Assembly: GCA_022605425.2 (NCBI GenBank)
Contig: JAKIMF020000004.1
Location: 124,001-188,000, forward strand
DNA length: 64,000 nucleotides
Source: Hamiltosporidium tvaerminnensis
Lineage: Eukaryota; Microsporidia; Dubosqiidae
Reading direction: 5' to 3'
Shown: positions 11,030 through 23,143 of the stretch, piece after piece
Numbering within the stretch: the stretch's first letter is position 1
Layout: every line of letters starts with the position of its first letter
The notes under the pieces: generated by a model
The model's input: only the letters and a program-made list of their open reading frames with translations
Database searches by the model: none
What the model was told of the DNA's origin: nothing
Translations under genes and position numbers: made by a program

Positions 11030-14000
11030 ATTTGAATTTCTGGCTTAATTTCTTGCCATGTTTCAAAATACTATTTTCCTCTTCGGTTTTAGCTATTGAA
11101 TTTAATTTATCGCATGAAATGATAAATCATAATATTGCAGCGTCTTCAAATAAATGAGTTAATTGTGTTGGCAAATATAATCGATTCGGCAGTGGCTTAC
11201 CATTTGAAATAGCTTCGAATTGTTTTTTTTGCAGTATAGATATGTTCTTCGAGTAATTCACTGAAATGGTCAAATTGAGCATCACAGAGTACAACCTGAA
11301 ATCATTTTAAGTTTTATAATTTTAAAAGTTTAAAAATTAGTCAGAAAAAGAGGTTGAACAGAATCTTGGGCTGGATATTATGAAACAGACATATAATCGC
11401 AATACCTCGCTGAGAAATGATTGTTTTTTTGACACCTTTAGTAAATTATGTTGAGGAATTATTATGTACTAATCAATAAATTTCAAAGAGTATAAGATTC
11501 AAAGCCGAAACCTTCCGTTTTAACCAGTAAATTATGAAATTATAAGCCCGTTTGAGGAAATGAGTAATATTCAGATTCTCATGTACCTAATTTGATTACA
11601 GACGCCAAGCCTCTCATACAAGCCGCAGGTATGCGATAATGAGACAACTCAAAAGAAAGGTATAGGTTTGGATAAAGTAAATACTATAATGTAAATTTTT
11701 TTAGTAGTAGTTAACAAAAATCTTTGAAGATATTCACTGCCGAAGATACTAATATTGAAAAAGTAAAAACCTAAAAACAACGTCTGAGTGTTTAATTATA
11801 CTTTGAGCTGAAAAATTAATTTTTGAGGCTTTAGTTGAACACAATCAGTATCTTACTTTAATTTTTGAAATTTACAGTTTATGAAATTATAAAGAGCTAT
11901 TTCTATGCTAAAATTGTATGTTTGGGCATTTCTTAGGTCAGAAGTAGATTTATTTGGTAATTATTCGTGAATTTAGATCTGAGCGTATAGCTAATTGTGT
12001 TTAAATTTTGTGATTTTGGTTCATGATGTGCATTAAGATGTACGGCATGTTCACATAAAATTGATATATGTCTGTATTTGTACCGGGTACATCCAAATCA
12101 AACTTTCTTTGTTTGATAAATTTATAGATATCATTGCTTGTCTTCCAACTAAAATCTGCATGAATAAGTGATGTTTAGATTTTTTAACCAAGAAACCCAT
12201 AATTCCTTACGAATATCTCTATTACCTTGAGAAATTAAAATGTTTAGAAGGTAAATAACCACGTGGCTATTTCTAATGTGAATTTACGCCAAAAATTTTA
12301 ACCAGCATTCTGCAAAGATATTATGACTATATACCAATCACGTTCATGCCAAACCCTCCTAAATTATCTAGAAATCGTGAAAAAGGTTTTTCGGAAGAGT
12401 AGAAATTCAAATGCCGCAGCTATGAAATTCATGATTTAGAAAAGATAGTTAAAGTGGCTAAATATCAGCCCCCATCTAATTTTGCTCTTAGTATATAACA
12501 TGGAAACATCCTATAGCTAAAGATATATGAAAAAAAAATATTTTTCAATTTATACGTTCTGTTCATGAAATGCCTCAAAAAAATTGACTTCCTGGTCGAA
12601 TTCTAAAATTTAATTAACCAATATTATCAAAATAGAGTATGCAACTTTTATTACGGCTTATGAAAAATAAAAACTTAAATCTCGAATATAAATTTTTCCA
12701 AAAGATTTTTACCGGTTAAAAAATGACTATTTATAGATCTTTTGAGTCGCAAGTTAAATTAAAAAATCTATAATGTGCCAATTTATACGAATATAGGTTC
12801 TTCTATAACTAATACTCATTTTCATTGATGTTTTACGCTTCTTTTAATCGTGTATTTACTCATGTTATAAGGATAAATGAAATGTAATCTTTCTTGTCAC
12901 AATGGCTTATAACTAAAAAAGGAAAATCTACTAAAATTATGCTTAAAATGAGGAACTGGCTTTTTTTAGAAAAACTTATGCTTTTCAATACCTAGAAATC
13001 CTAACATGCACCAAAAGAAATAATCGGGGTTTATTTTGGAACTAAAAGAGAATATTTTTAAAAAAGTGGAAAACTTTATTGAATAAATTACATATTTAAT
13101 ATGTATTTTAATGTAATTTTGTAAAAAACATCGTCACTTAGCCTTCACGTCGGAGTAATTGAATTTAGACTGCGGATTTTTCTGAATTGATTATACGGAA
13201 GATAATGGTAAACAAAAAAGTATTTTCAAACGAGTCTTTAGAAAATTTAATCTACCTACTGTTAAACTTAACAGAGCATAATTGATGTTCGGTTATGAAT
13301 TAAAGGTATACTCGAACCTTATGGTTTTCTAAAAAGAAGGTTCGAATTATGAAGCATTAGAACAATCATAAATGAGGAGAATCGGCAAAGAAAAACACAC
13401 TCGAGTCTAATAGAGGCTTCTTTAAGAAAAATGGGTCTGTAAGAAACATTAAAAGAGAAATTTCGGAAAATCAGAAAAACGAATCATGAGCCACAAATAA
13501 ATCATAATTACATTTATAGTTCCATAATTACAAAATTAGGAGCAGAAAGCTTCCATCGCTATGAATAAAAAAAGAATATTAACACCCAAACCTCTGAAAA
13601 AAAAATTTCTGTTACTTCAGATAGAGATGTATCTGAATGTAGAAAGAACATGTTTTATTATAAACCTAGAAAACAGTAGTTAGTTTTGCGATTAGTATAA
13701 AGAAAGGCTTAATAATAGATATATAGATGCCACAATGAGATTAATTTATATACTTATATAATTTCTTAAATGCTTTGATTTCATGAATAGAAACCCTTCA
13801 AGTTAACTGTTTAAAGAATTCATGGGGATTCGAACGCTTAAATATAATTATACGCTCTTTAAAAACATCTTTAAATTTCGAAATACTTTTGGTTATTTGT
13901 TTTCAATAATAAAGCTAATAATTTACACTTCTTAAAGTTAAAATTTAGAAAATATTCACTTATATTAGATTTCACCTCGATAAAAAGCAAACCGAATTCC

Positions 14001-14300
14001 CAGTAACTAAGTTAGCTCTTAATAAAAAAGGGGCTTGAAAACCCTTATTTCATAGTCTAGGATGGTTTTATTACCAAATTTTAAACTTTTCGGATGTAGC
14101 TCTGAATTATAATAACAAATAGAGTATACAAAAATAACTTTCTTTGTGGAGTAACGCGATTTGAGCCAAGATTGGTTTTTATGAAAGATGTATAACAATA
14201 CGTAAAATATAATACTAGAAATGTAATGCACGAACAAGTCATATTTAATATTTATGATGCACATAAATGAAAATAAAGTGTTAGGAAACAAACATTAAGT
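11030..14300 (+). pseudogene. Decayed near-full-length non-LTR retrotransposon
   Basis: Collinear degraded matches to the full-length element at 55319-58915 run through the whole stretch. Examples are 11205-11245 against about 55695-55735 (GAATTGTTTTTTTTGCAGTA), 11620 against 56125, 11835 against 56345, 12080-12170 against 56600-56690, 12190-12260 against 56705-56775, 13141 against 57705, 13380 against 57955, and 14035 against 58665. Every frame has many stops. The order of blocks is preserved, so it decayed in place rather than rearranging. Boundaries are approximate, and small open frames inside it are not genes. Confidence 0.75.
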
Positions 14301-14476
14301 CACTTTAACGCCTAAACACAAAGAAAAGCAAAATTAACGAATTTACTAAATATAGAAGCGTATTAGGTATAAAAAACGCTTAAATTTCATGAGGAAAGAA
14401 AAGAATAAAGCAAACAAAATCTGTGAGATAAATAGCCTAGTATATACTACAATTTTTACAAGGTATATATAAAAAG

Positions 14477-14779
14477 ATGGTTCTAAAATGTTTAATAGCT
14501 GGTTCTAAAATGAGTATCGGGTATTTTTTTTTCATATATCTTCTTCTCGTGTGGATTAACCATCATATCGATAGTGTACATGTGATATTGGAATATTTTT
14601 CTAAAAAAAATAAATTGGTAAATTGTAGCATCAATTTAAAACAGAATTTGCCTATTCCGTTTTCTGCTAGAATCACAGGTTTTCATAACGATTTGTTTCA
14701 AAGCAAGCAATGTTTATTAAATAACCTTAAATCTATTATATTTAGAAAAAAAAATCCTCGGGAGGCGTTTACAAAGTAG
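14477..14779 (+). CDS. Small open frame, doubtful
   Basis: A 100-codon frame starting at an ATG, with a hydrophobic stretch at residues 13-30 followed by a basic, polar tail. In DNA of this base composition one or so chance frames of this length is expected over the window, and it sits at the end of decayed retrotransposon sequence. No family is recognised and there is no CCC triplet before the start. A short direct repeat (GGTTCTAAAATG) occurs twice at its 5' end. If real, it would be a small membrane or secreted protein. Confidence 0.2.
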   Translation: MVLKCLIAGSKMSIGYFFFIYLLLVWINHHIDSVHVILEYFSKKNKLVNCSINLKQNLPIPFSARITGFHNDLFQSKQCLLNNLKSIIFRKKNPREAFTK

Positions 14780-16794
14780 GATTCATCATCTCTCTGTGAT
14801 ATCCCTGTATGATTTATCTATTAATGAAATCGGCTTATTTTTCAAAAAAAATGTGTATAACTAATATTGTTTTTACTAGAATAAATTATAGCAAGTATCT
14901 TTTTTTTACCATAAAAATAGTGCCTAGGTTATTATGTCTTCATTCTTGAACCTCTTTGATGCAATTATATTTATGAATTTAATTTTTTTTAATAGTTTTG
15001 GATCTAAGCCACAAAATATTCTCAAAAATAAAACATGACACTAGTTGCTATCCTGAAAAGTGGAAGTTTTTCTTCTTCCACTTATCTAAGATTTTTATTC
15101 AAGTTTTACTTTAATACTTTTTTTCTAACAGTTCAAAAGTGTGTATATAGAGAAAACCCCCTAAAACCGTTGATTCTTTTGACTTTTAAAATTACAATAT
15201 ATTTCATAATATTTTCAAAAGTTATTCTGCAATCTTTCAAGCGGAAATGAAATTAGAATATAATATTATTTATCCTTTAATCAAAAATATTATCAAGATG
15301 CAAAGTTCGATGTATCTATTCCGAATGGCATAACCATTTTGTTTTGATTTTTGAAGGTTTTTAAGTACCGGTTATTTTTAATTCTTTTTTAAGTGAACTT
15401 TTATTGATCGCGGTAAATTCTTTCCGGAGACCAACGAAATCAAATTTGCGAAATAAAATTCATTATTTTAAATCTAAAATTTATTAATTTTAGCCTAGAA
15501 TATCTTTTACAGCCTTCATATTACTTTTTTTAAATTTTTAGACTTTCTTCAGATTATAAAAAATACTTTAGTTAGTATAGAACTCGTATTGCCTAATCTT
15601 TAGACAATAAAGGCAAAAATTCAATTTAGACATTATAATCCTATTTTTTATACCATTTTTTTCACTATTTTTATTACATGTTTCAGATATTGCTATATTA
15701 TTTTTTCAGATAGGCAATAAAATAGGAAACGGCTTAAATAATGTACTGCGCGGATAGATCACAGGCGGTTTTCTTTTATGAGGAGAATTTAAGGCATTTA
15801 TTCTATTAGTACTTTTAAGAAGCATTGCCGGCGCCAGCGCAGTTTCTGTAATCCAGGAAAGAAGTATTTGTCGATTTTAGGGCTATACAAAAGATATTTC
15901 TTAAAAGAAATACACAATTAATCGCTGTATTCTATTTTTTAAATCTTATTCCGAACTTCTTTGATTTTCCAAAAATATTAGATAGACGCTTCGCTAAGAG
16001 GCCAACTTACTTAGCACAACTCTTATGATTCTCTAACAGCTCTTCCGTTCCCTATCTATTTTCATACATGTTAATTTGAATCAAATAATCATCATCCGAA
16101 GGCTTAGAAGAAACAACTCGTTCAGTAGATATTATAGTGCATAAGTTTAGTTTCGTAAATACCACAAACCGTTAGAATAGTAAAACAGCTTATTCACCTT
16201 GCAATGCAGACAATAAGCACTTATGAGAAAATTTTCTATAACAAGTCAATTAGGTGCAGTGATACCAAAGTAGGATTTGGAGCGAAATTTAAACAAATTT
16301 CTATAGAACGAATTCCCAAAGATTGAAGCGCAAAGTGACGAGGGTGCATCTTATTTTTTTTCAATGAGTGTATGTAAATTAACTTAGTCTATTATTTCAT
16401 TATGTTTGTATTCGATTATTTGAAGTATAATATGGGTATTGCCAATATTATTTGATCAAGAGAATTGTTTAAGGCAACAATTTAGACCGATCTCTATTTT
16501 GTACGCGGTGTTTTGAGGTCATTATATATAAATAAATTCAATCAATTAATATATGTTGGCAAAATAATATATTTGCATAACATATGGACTATAAATATAA
16601 ATATTTTTTCAGCAAATAATGAAATTTTGTAATATAAATTTACTACAAAATTGATTGTAGAATTTACCTCAATTTTTTAAGCCTATGTAATACTACATTA
16701 ACTGTTTCTTGCTTAAAACCATTTACAAACTATTAAAAATACCAAAAAATCAAAAAATCAAAAAATTATAGACATAATATTTAACTAAACTTGG
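14780..16794. other. Intergenic, no gene recognised
   Basis: AT-rich with a few GC-richer patches (near 15830 and 16010). I could not match it to any element in the window. A 71-codon frame at 15035-15250 is probably chance. Confidence 0.45.
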
Positions 16795-17747
16795 TTATAA
16801 GAACTCCCCTTTTAGGCTCATACGCTCATTTTCCATGTTTTTACATTCCAATTGTTCTTTTAATCCGGATCCGAAATTATTATAATCAACATAAAGATAT
16901 CCAAGCAAAATCAATGTTAGCAACATTTTAATTGCTGTAAAATAATAGAAGAAACTAATTAGGAAAATTACTTACATTTTCTGGGCTCGATTCGAATCAA
17001 AGTTCAATGAGAAATCAAAAACATCAATTATCTGTAGAAGTAATATCGTTATCAAAATAAAAAATTCACAATATCTTATAAACTTGCTTTCCTCATATCT
17101 GAAAACAGAATTTATAAATATAATTATCAAGGATAGAACTATTTCTGCTAAAACAATCAGAATTAATCCAACGGAAAGACTACTACCATCAAGTAAAGAT
17201 GAAAACGAATACAATACATTAAAACAAAACATCTTAAATATTACAATCGATTGTTGTCTTAATTTATATGCATCTAAATTAGAAAAAAATACTTACCTGT
17301 CAGTAAATAATTTGAACCGATTCTTTTAAAATATAGCCATTCATATTCTTTAATAAAATCTTTTAATTTGTAAATATAAAATCCAAATTCAATCAATAAA
17401 GAAATTATAATTAAAATATAATACGTAATATTTGATAGCGGAATATTTACTGCAATAATAGCCTCTGTGATACATAAACAGTAGGTTATAATTGAGAATA
17501 TTATAATAAAAAAATATGATTTAACTTGGAATAAATTCTTTGAGAAAATCGAATCAATTATAAAGAATACTTTATAGGTATTTATCACACAAATATTATA
17601 AAATGCGATGTTTCTGGATACGGCATTTCCTCCTAAATAATTCCCGGGATTAGAAAGTGCCATACCTATTAAAAAAACAATTATCATATAACTACCTGCA
17701 AAGACAGGTATCGTGTTTTCTAAAACATTTTTCTGTTTCGCTTTCAT
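16795..17747 (-). CDS. Multi-span membrane protein, three exons
   Basis: Exons are 17297-17747, 16976-17273 and 16795-16954, separated by introns of 23 and 21 nt. Removing them joins three otherwise broken frames into 302 codons with no internal stop; the total coding length of 909 nt is divisible by three. The protein has about seven or eight hydrophobic segments spread over its length, so it is an integral membrane protein, with a short charged C-terminal tail after the last span. I do not recognise the family. The start chosen is the first ATG of the frame (17747). The frame is open upstream to 17768 but only via TTG. No CCC triplet precedes the start. It could be a microsporidia-specific transporter-like or structural membrane protein, but nothing in the sequence says which. 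Confidence 0.7.
16955..16975 (-). other. Intron 2, 21 nt
   Basis: Begins GTAAGTAATTTT and ends CCTAATTAG on the minus strand, the same donor and acceptor pattern as intron 1. Without splicing the frame ends at the TAA formed by ATG-TAA across the donor. Its length is a multiple of three but it contains that in-frame stop, so retention would truncate the protein. Confidence 0.75.
17274..17296 (-). other. Intron 1, 23 nt
   Basis: Reads GTAAGTATTTTTTTCTAATT then TAG on the minus strand. Donor GTAAGT and acceptor with the branch-like CTAAT fused to the AG match the known form of short microsporidian introns. Without splicing the frame ends at this TAG. Confidence 0.75.
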
Positions 17748-18850
17748 AATTTTAGAATAAAATTTCAAATAAATACAAAAAATTAATAGTTATTACCATT
17801 TTTGGATATCAATTCACAATTCCTGTCACATTCTATTGAAAAGCATTTAATAGTTTTAAAACAAAAGTTTTTGGTTTTTTAATACCCAAAATCACATTTT
17901 TTCAAGCAAAAACATGTTTTTAATATTTAATTCAATAAAAAGCAAATATAAACTTCCATAATGACATAAATAAAATTAAAACATTTGACAATAAAAAAGC
18001 TTAATTTAATTTGAAAAGAATTTATAAACCGATTTAAATCAAAAAGAATTTGAATGCTTATTTATGGTAAACACATTTACGTATATTTTTATTACTAATG
18101 CTTAAACTTTATGTCATAAAAAGTATAATGATCGTTTAATTACATATTAACAATTATTTATAATTTGAGATTTATTTTTTGAGGTGGAAATATTAATATG
18201 TATCAAAATAATATTTTTAAATAGTAGTGGGAATAAAAAAATCAATTTAAATCCGATTCTATGCATAATTCCTAACTTAAAAGTTAGAATACATTGAAAA
18301 AGCTTGAAATATAAATATTGGGTATTTAAAACAGTATGCTGGCATAAATATTAAATTCCCAAAAATTCCATAAAAGTTCTATTCGATTGAAATAATTTTA
18401 AATATAAATGAACACAATAAATTATTTTGTATTGCCAAGGAATGCATATTAATGACAATTTTAATTGTTTTAAAAATTATAATGAACTTTTTAGAAATAA
18501 AATGAATGTAATAGACTTTACATTAAACATTTAATTTTGAATCCGTAATATCGGTTGCTAAAAAATTTTGTTTTTTCAAAAAAAATGTTATTTATTGTTT
18601 GACATCCAATCAAAGGAATTTTATTTTAACATATATGTACCTATAAACGAAACACAATAAATTAATTAATAAAAAAAGAAAGCATATTAATTGCAAAATT
18701 AAATATAATTAGCAAATTCAATTTAATTATAAAAATATAATATAATATAATTAGGTATAAGATGAATAATAACGTAGATACTAGAAAAATGATAATTTTT
18801 TATTTTAATTTATCTCCATTAATACGAAATATTTTATAGATATCAAAATT
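17748..18850. other. Intergenic, no gene recognised
   Basis: AT-rich, repetitive in character (many TTTAAT and ATATAA words), with no open frame or recognisable element. Confidence 0.5.
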
Positions 18851-18861
18851 TATAAGTGTCA

Positions 18862-19592
18862 TACTTTTCTTTAAAGTATCACACCTTTTTAAACAGCTCA
18901 AGTGTTATATTTGTTTTCATGGTATTAATGCAGTTCTAGGTTTAACATAAATAACTGCTACCACAACACTCCATCGGTATCCCCTGTGATACCTACGTTC
19001 GAAAGCCTTTCTTTTATCAGGTGTTTAGAACCTAATTAATTGGCAAGGCGGTTACCCGAAGTTCTTTTATTTCCGTTGCAGGGAGTGTGATCGAAGGCCG
19101 AAGCCCCTCCCTCTTTGGGCTCCCCCAAGACTATGCAGCATTCCCACTTACTCTACCCTTTCTGAACCCAATAAACTTCTAGCTAAGATATATTTCAGAG
19201 ACTTATATGGGTCTACTTAGACAGTGCAATGTCATATCAACAAGTATAACCTGCTACGTAGATCTCGGCTTTTAATGTTTTTTGTTTTTTTATCTCCCGG
19301 GCGCTAAGTCTTCTAACCCAAGTAAGCAAGGCTAGGTTTCCATGCTTTTACATGGCAATTACCTACGTGTTCAGCAGCGGTCTGTAATCTGGTTACATAA
19401 AAAACTACAAATAAATTTATAGAAAAAGTTTCGATATTTCGTAGACCTCTCCTCCTCATAACAACACCCATGGAACAACCGAAGATATAGTGTGGTTTTA
19501 TTCACACAAAAAATCCAAACAATGATCACACACCAGTTTTGCACACTCATTACCAAGCAGAAAGTTTTTTATGTAGTTATCCTCCCTCTTCA
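18862..19592 (-). repeat. 730-bp repeat family, copy C
   Basis: A 731-bp copy on the minus strand, flanked by near-perfect direct repeats TATAAGTGTCA (18851-18861) and TATAAATGTCA (19593-19603), 10 of 11 matching, which I read as the target-site duplication. Bases 18873-19366 are identical to the reverse complement of 21291-21784, while the remaining part (19367-19592) differs from that copy at many positions. It has no coding frame. Confidence 0.9.
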
Positions 19593-19603
19593 TATAAATG
19601 TCA

Positions 19604-20921
19604 AAGGTTAAAGCTAAATAGGCTTATAAGTCATAAAATTTAATAGAATTAAGGTTGATATTAGAAAACAGAGAGTGTAATATAAATATCATACCTATCA
19701 ATTGCCTTTTTTTGTATTTTTCATTCACAAATTTTAAAAAATTTCTTTCAAAATACTTACATGCTCATTCCATTCCTTTTTTACCTCTTGAAGTCAAAGA
19801 TGAACAACTAGAAATTTCCTAATTGCTTCTTTTAATCTGTTGTAACTCGAAATTATATGGAATCGGCCTAGTTCCAGTGTGGTTAATATCACACCAAAAT
19901 GTCAACAATGATTTTCCCACGAAATGTACACAGTCATTGCCATGTAGTTGGTTTTTAATGTGGTTATTTATCCACCCTCCACATTTAAAACAAAATGCAA
20001 TTATTTAATAAATATACTACGATCCTTATATAAAAGCAAATGATAGGTTTTCAATAGGTAGAAATTAAATTATAAAACAATAAAAACTTTGTATTGCTAA
20101 TTTGAAATGAATGGGGTCATAAATTCGAGAGTAGATTTTAATATATAAAGATTGTTTAATGCTAGTTTAAAGTATCTTTTAAAGGTTAATAAACTAAACA
20201 TAGATAATAAATTAGTGAATTGTTTCAATCCAATGGAAATTTTCAATAATGTGTTCAAATTTTATCTCGATAAAAAACACTTTCGATTCAAAGAAAATTG
20301 TGAAAATTTTCTTTTATAATCAAGCTAAAGGATAAGAGTTGATTCAGAGTGTAAAAGCGTTTTTGCTTTTTTAGGGAATAAAAATAATCAGCAAAATAAT
20401 AATCTTATAATATTTCTTAGAAAGTGCAAAATTTGCCACCTTAATCTTATTTAAAATATTTCCTAATCTAAGTGAAAAATATTGGTTTTCCTGCAATATA
20501 GTTAATGTTTAAAAATTATTTATTTTTCCCAATTATTCTCATCACCAAAATACTTTTGCTTTGAATTACTATTATCAATCATATTCAATCAATATACAGA
20601 AAAAAGCCTAGGATGTTTTTTTAATTAGAACAATATTGCTATTTAAAGAAAATCACTTCTTGAATAAACATGATACTAATTTGTTTTTATTAAAAAATTC
20701 AACTATTAGATGAATACATTCCCAGAAAATTCAAAATGAAATATGAAGCTCTTGAATTTATGATATTTAAATTTAAAGTCATTCCGATAGTTTAAATATA
20801 GAAATGTATTTATGCTAAAAAAACAAAGTATGATTAGAATGTAAAATGCCAAATCATATCATAGATCGGAAGTAGATCAACTAAAAAAATATTATATATA
20901 TTTTTACGTTTTCTGCTTATA
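19604..20921. other. Intergenic with a fragment of the 730-bp repeat
   Basis: Bases about 19840-19985 match the 5' portion of the 730-bp family on the minus strand (CCAGTGTGGTTAATATCACACC, with CAGTCATTGCCATG and TTATCCACCCTCC nearby). The remainder is AT-rich, with nothing recognised. Confidence 0.6.
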
Positions 20922-21007
20922 GGGTTTTTCGATCAATATAATAATCCTTGCAATTAATATAATAATTTTTCGATCAATATAATAATCCTTGCAATCAATA
21001 TAATAAT
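20922..21007 (+). repeat. Left terminal inverted repeat
   Basis: 86 bp identical to the reverse complement of 23144-23229. It contains several copies of a motif like CAATATAATAATCCTTG. One additional 21-bp subunit follows on this side (21008-21028) but not on the right, after which weaker A/T-rich similarity continues. Confidence 0.9.
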
Positions 21008-21063
21008 CCTTGCTATCAATATAATAATTATTTTAAAAAAATAGAAATTTATAAAAAAATTAA

Positions 21064-21793
21064 GGGTGGAGGGAGGATAACCACATAAAAAACTTTCTGC
21101 TTGGCAATGAGTGTGTGAAACTGGTGTGAGGTCATTGTTTGGATTTTTGGTGGGAATAAAACCACACTACATCTTCGGTTGTTCCATGGAAGTTGTTATA
21201 AGGAGGAGAGATCTAAGAAATGGAGAAACTTTTTCTACAAATTTATTTGTAGTTTTTTATGTAACCAAATTGCAAACCGCAGCTGAACATGTAGGTAATT
21301 GCCATGTAAAAGCATGGAAACCTAGCCTTGCTTACTTGGGTTAGAAGACTTAGCGCCCGGGAGATAAAAAAACAAAAAACATTAAAAGCCGAGATCTACG
21401 TAGCAGGTTATACTTGTTGATATGACATTGCACTGTCTAAGTAGACCCATATAAGTCTCTGAAATATATCTTAGCTAGAAGTTTATTGGGTTCAGAAAGG
21501 GTAGAGTAAGTGGGAATGCTGCATAGTCTTGGGGGAGCCCAAAGAGGGAGGGGCTTCGGCCTTCGATCACACTCCCTGCAACGGAAATAAAAGAACTTCG
21601 GGTAACCGCCTTGCCAATTAATTAGGTTCTAAACACCTGATAAAAGAAAGGCTTTCGAACGTAGGTATCACAGGGGATACCGATGGAGTGTTGTGGTAGC
21701 AGTTATTTATGTTAAACCTAGAACTGCATTAATACCATGAAAACAAATATAACACTTGAGCTGTTTAAAAAGGTGTGATACTTTTAAATAAAG
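21064..21793 (+). repeat. 730-bp repeat family, copy D (best-defined copy)
   Basis: Exactly 730 bp, flanked by a perfect 16-bp direct duplication TTTATAAAAAAATTAA at 21048-21063 and 21794-21809, with the interrupted transposon sequence resuming on the other side. Sense strand starts GGGTGGAGGGAGGATAACC and ends GTGTGATACTTTTAAATAAAG. There are no terminal inverted repeats and no significant frame. The long target duplication points to target-primed insertion (a SINE or other non-autonomous retroelement) rather than an LTR or DNA element. It contains short hairpins such as GGC-TTCG-GCC near 21553 and CCATG-TAAAAG-CATGG near 21302. Confidence 0.92.
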
Positions 21794-21872
21794 TTTATAA
21801 AAAAATTAAAAAAATAGAAATTTATAAAATAAAAATTTAAAAAATAATTCATTCATTATAAAATTAACTCCC

Positions 21873-23042
21873 ATGTCAAATTCTTTTTCAGCTAAAAATA
21901 CCAACGAGAACAAATATGATTTTCATGTAGGTGAAACACCAGAATGTATAGAGTGCGAAAATGACAATGTTTTGAAGTGTCTTGTAGAAACATCGGGATC
22001 AAATGATGAAAATCTCTCCATAACCACTATTCCAACTCTGAGGAAACAAAAAGTTTCTATTAATGATTGGGAATGCATAATTGAAAAGACATTAGAAGGC
22101 TATTCTATGTCCGAAATTGCCTCGATGTATCGAATAAATTACCAGACGGTTAATAGCATCGTTAGACGATATTTAAAAACTGGCTTGGTATTTTTCGATA
22201 AAAGAGGTGGTGATAGGCGCTCAAAGTTAACTTTGGAAATAAAAGAGAGCTTACAAATCTATGTTGATTTGGAGTGTACAAAAACCTTGTATGAGTTGGC
22301 AGAATGGGTCAAATGTACATTTAATGTTGATTTGTCAACTAGTACAATTGATCGCGCACTAAGGGAGTTCTATTACACTCTAAAGCGTGTAACATTAGTG
22401 CCGTAGCGTAGAAATATACTTTCGACAATTGAGTTAAGAACAAATCACGCAACTAGTTTTCGTGAGTTGGAGGTTGATAACGATGACAAAAACTTTGTCT
22501 TTTTAGATGAAGTTGGGTTTACATTAGTCACACGCCCCAGTAAAGGGCGTAACATGAGAGGGGCATCTGCATACCTATCTGTAACAGCAGCTCGAAGTAG
22601 AAATATTTCAGTAGTCGCTGCAATGAACAAATATGGTATGATATACCATAAGATTCATGAGAGGGCCGTAAATGGTGAGGATTTCAAATTATTTATTAAG
22701 GAGATTAATGAAAGTTGTCAAAGGCAAGGAATTTTGAATCCTATATTTGTAATGGACAATTCGAGAATTCATCACTATCGTGGATTGAATGATGATGAGG
22801 AAATTGCTTCGTATCGAATAAAATATCTTCCACCTTACTCTCCATTTCTTAATCCAATTGAGAATGTATTCTCAGTCTGGAAAAATAAAGTAATTCGAGG
22901 TGGTGCTCGTACTGAGCCTCAGTTGAGAATATTAATTTATGAAAAATTTAATGAAATCACTGGAGAACATTGTAGTTCTTTTTACCGTAAAATTTTAGGA
23001 TATTTGCAAAAGGCTGAGGTAGGACAAATGATTCTTGAGTAA
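21873..23042 (+). pseudogene. Tc1/mariner (IS630 superfamily) transposase, one premature stop
   Basis: One reading frame of 389 sense codons with a single TAG at 22404-22406. The N-terminal part has a helix-turn-helix region (about residues 68-110, MSEIASMYRINYQTVNSIV) and a second DNA-binding segment. The C-terminal part has the DDE catalytic triad: FLDEVGF, FVMDNSRIH and NPIENVFSVW, with 34 residues between the second Asp and the Glu (DD34E). The motif LPPYSPFLNPIE is diagnostic of this superfamily. The stop would remove the whole catalytic domain, so the copy is probably inactive unless the TAG is read through or is a sequencing error; everything else is intact. CCC directly precedes the ATG, as in host genes. 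Confidence 0.92.
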
Positions 23043-23143
23043 TAATAAATCTCAAGTACTATTTATAATTTTATTTTTTAAATTTTTATTTTATAAATTT
23101 CTATTTTTTTAATTTTTTTTTAAATTTCTATTTTTTAAAAATA

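Noticed and set aside
21111-21344. 77-codon frame, and similar frames at 40697-40960 and 40848-41039
   Set aside because: All lie within copies of the 730-bp repeat at non-equivalent places and are not conserved between copies.
21873-23042. Two separate genes split at the TAG
   Set aside because: Both halves are in the same frame and together make one DD34E transposase; the second half has no ATG at its start.
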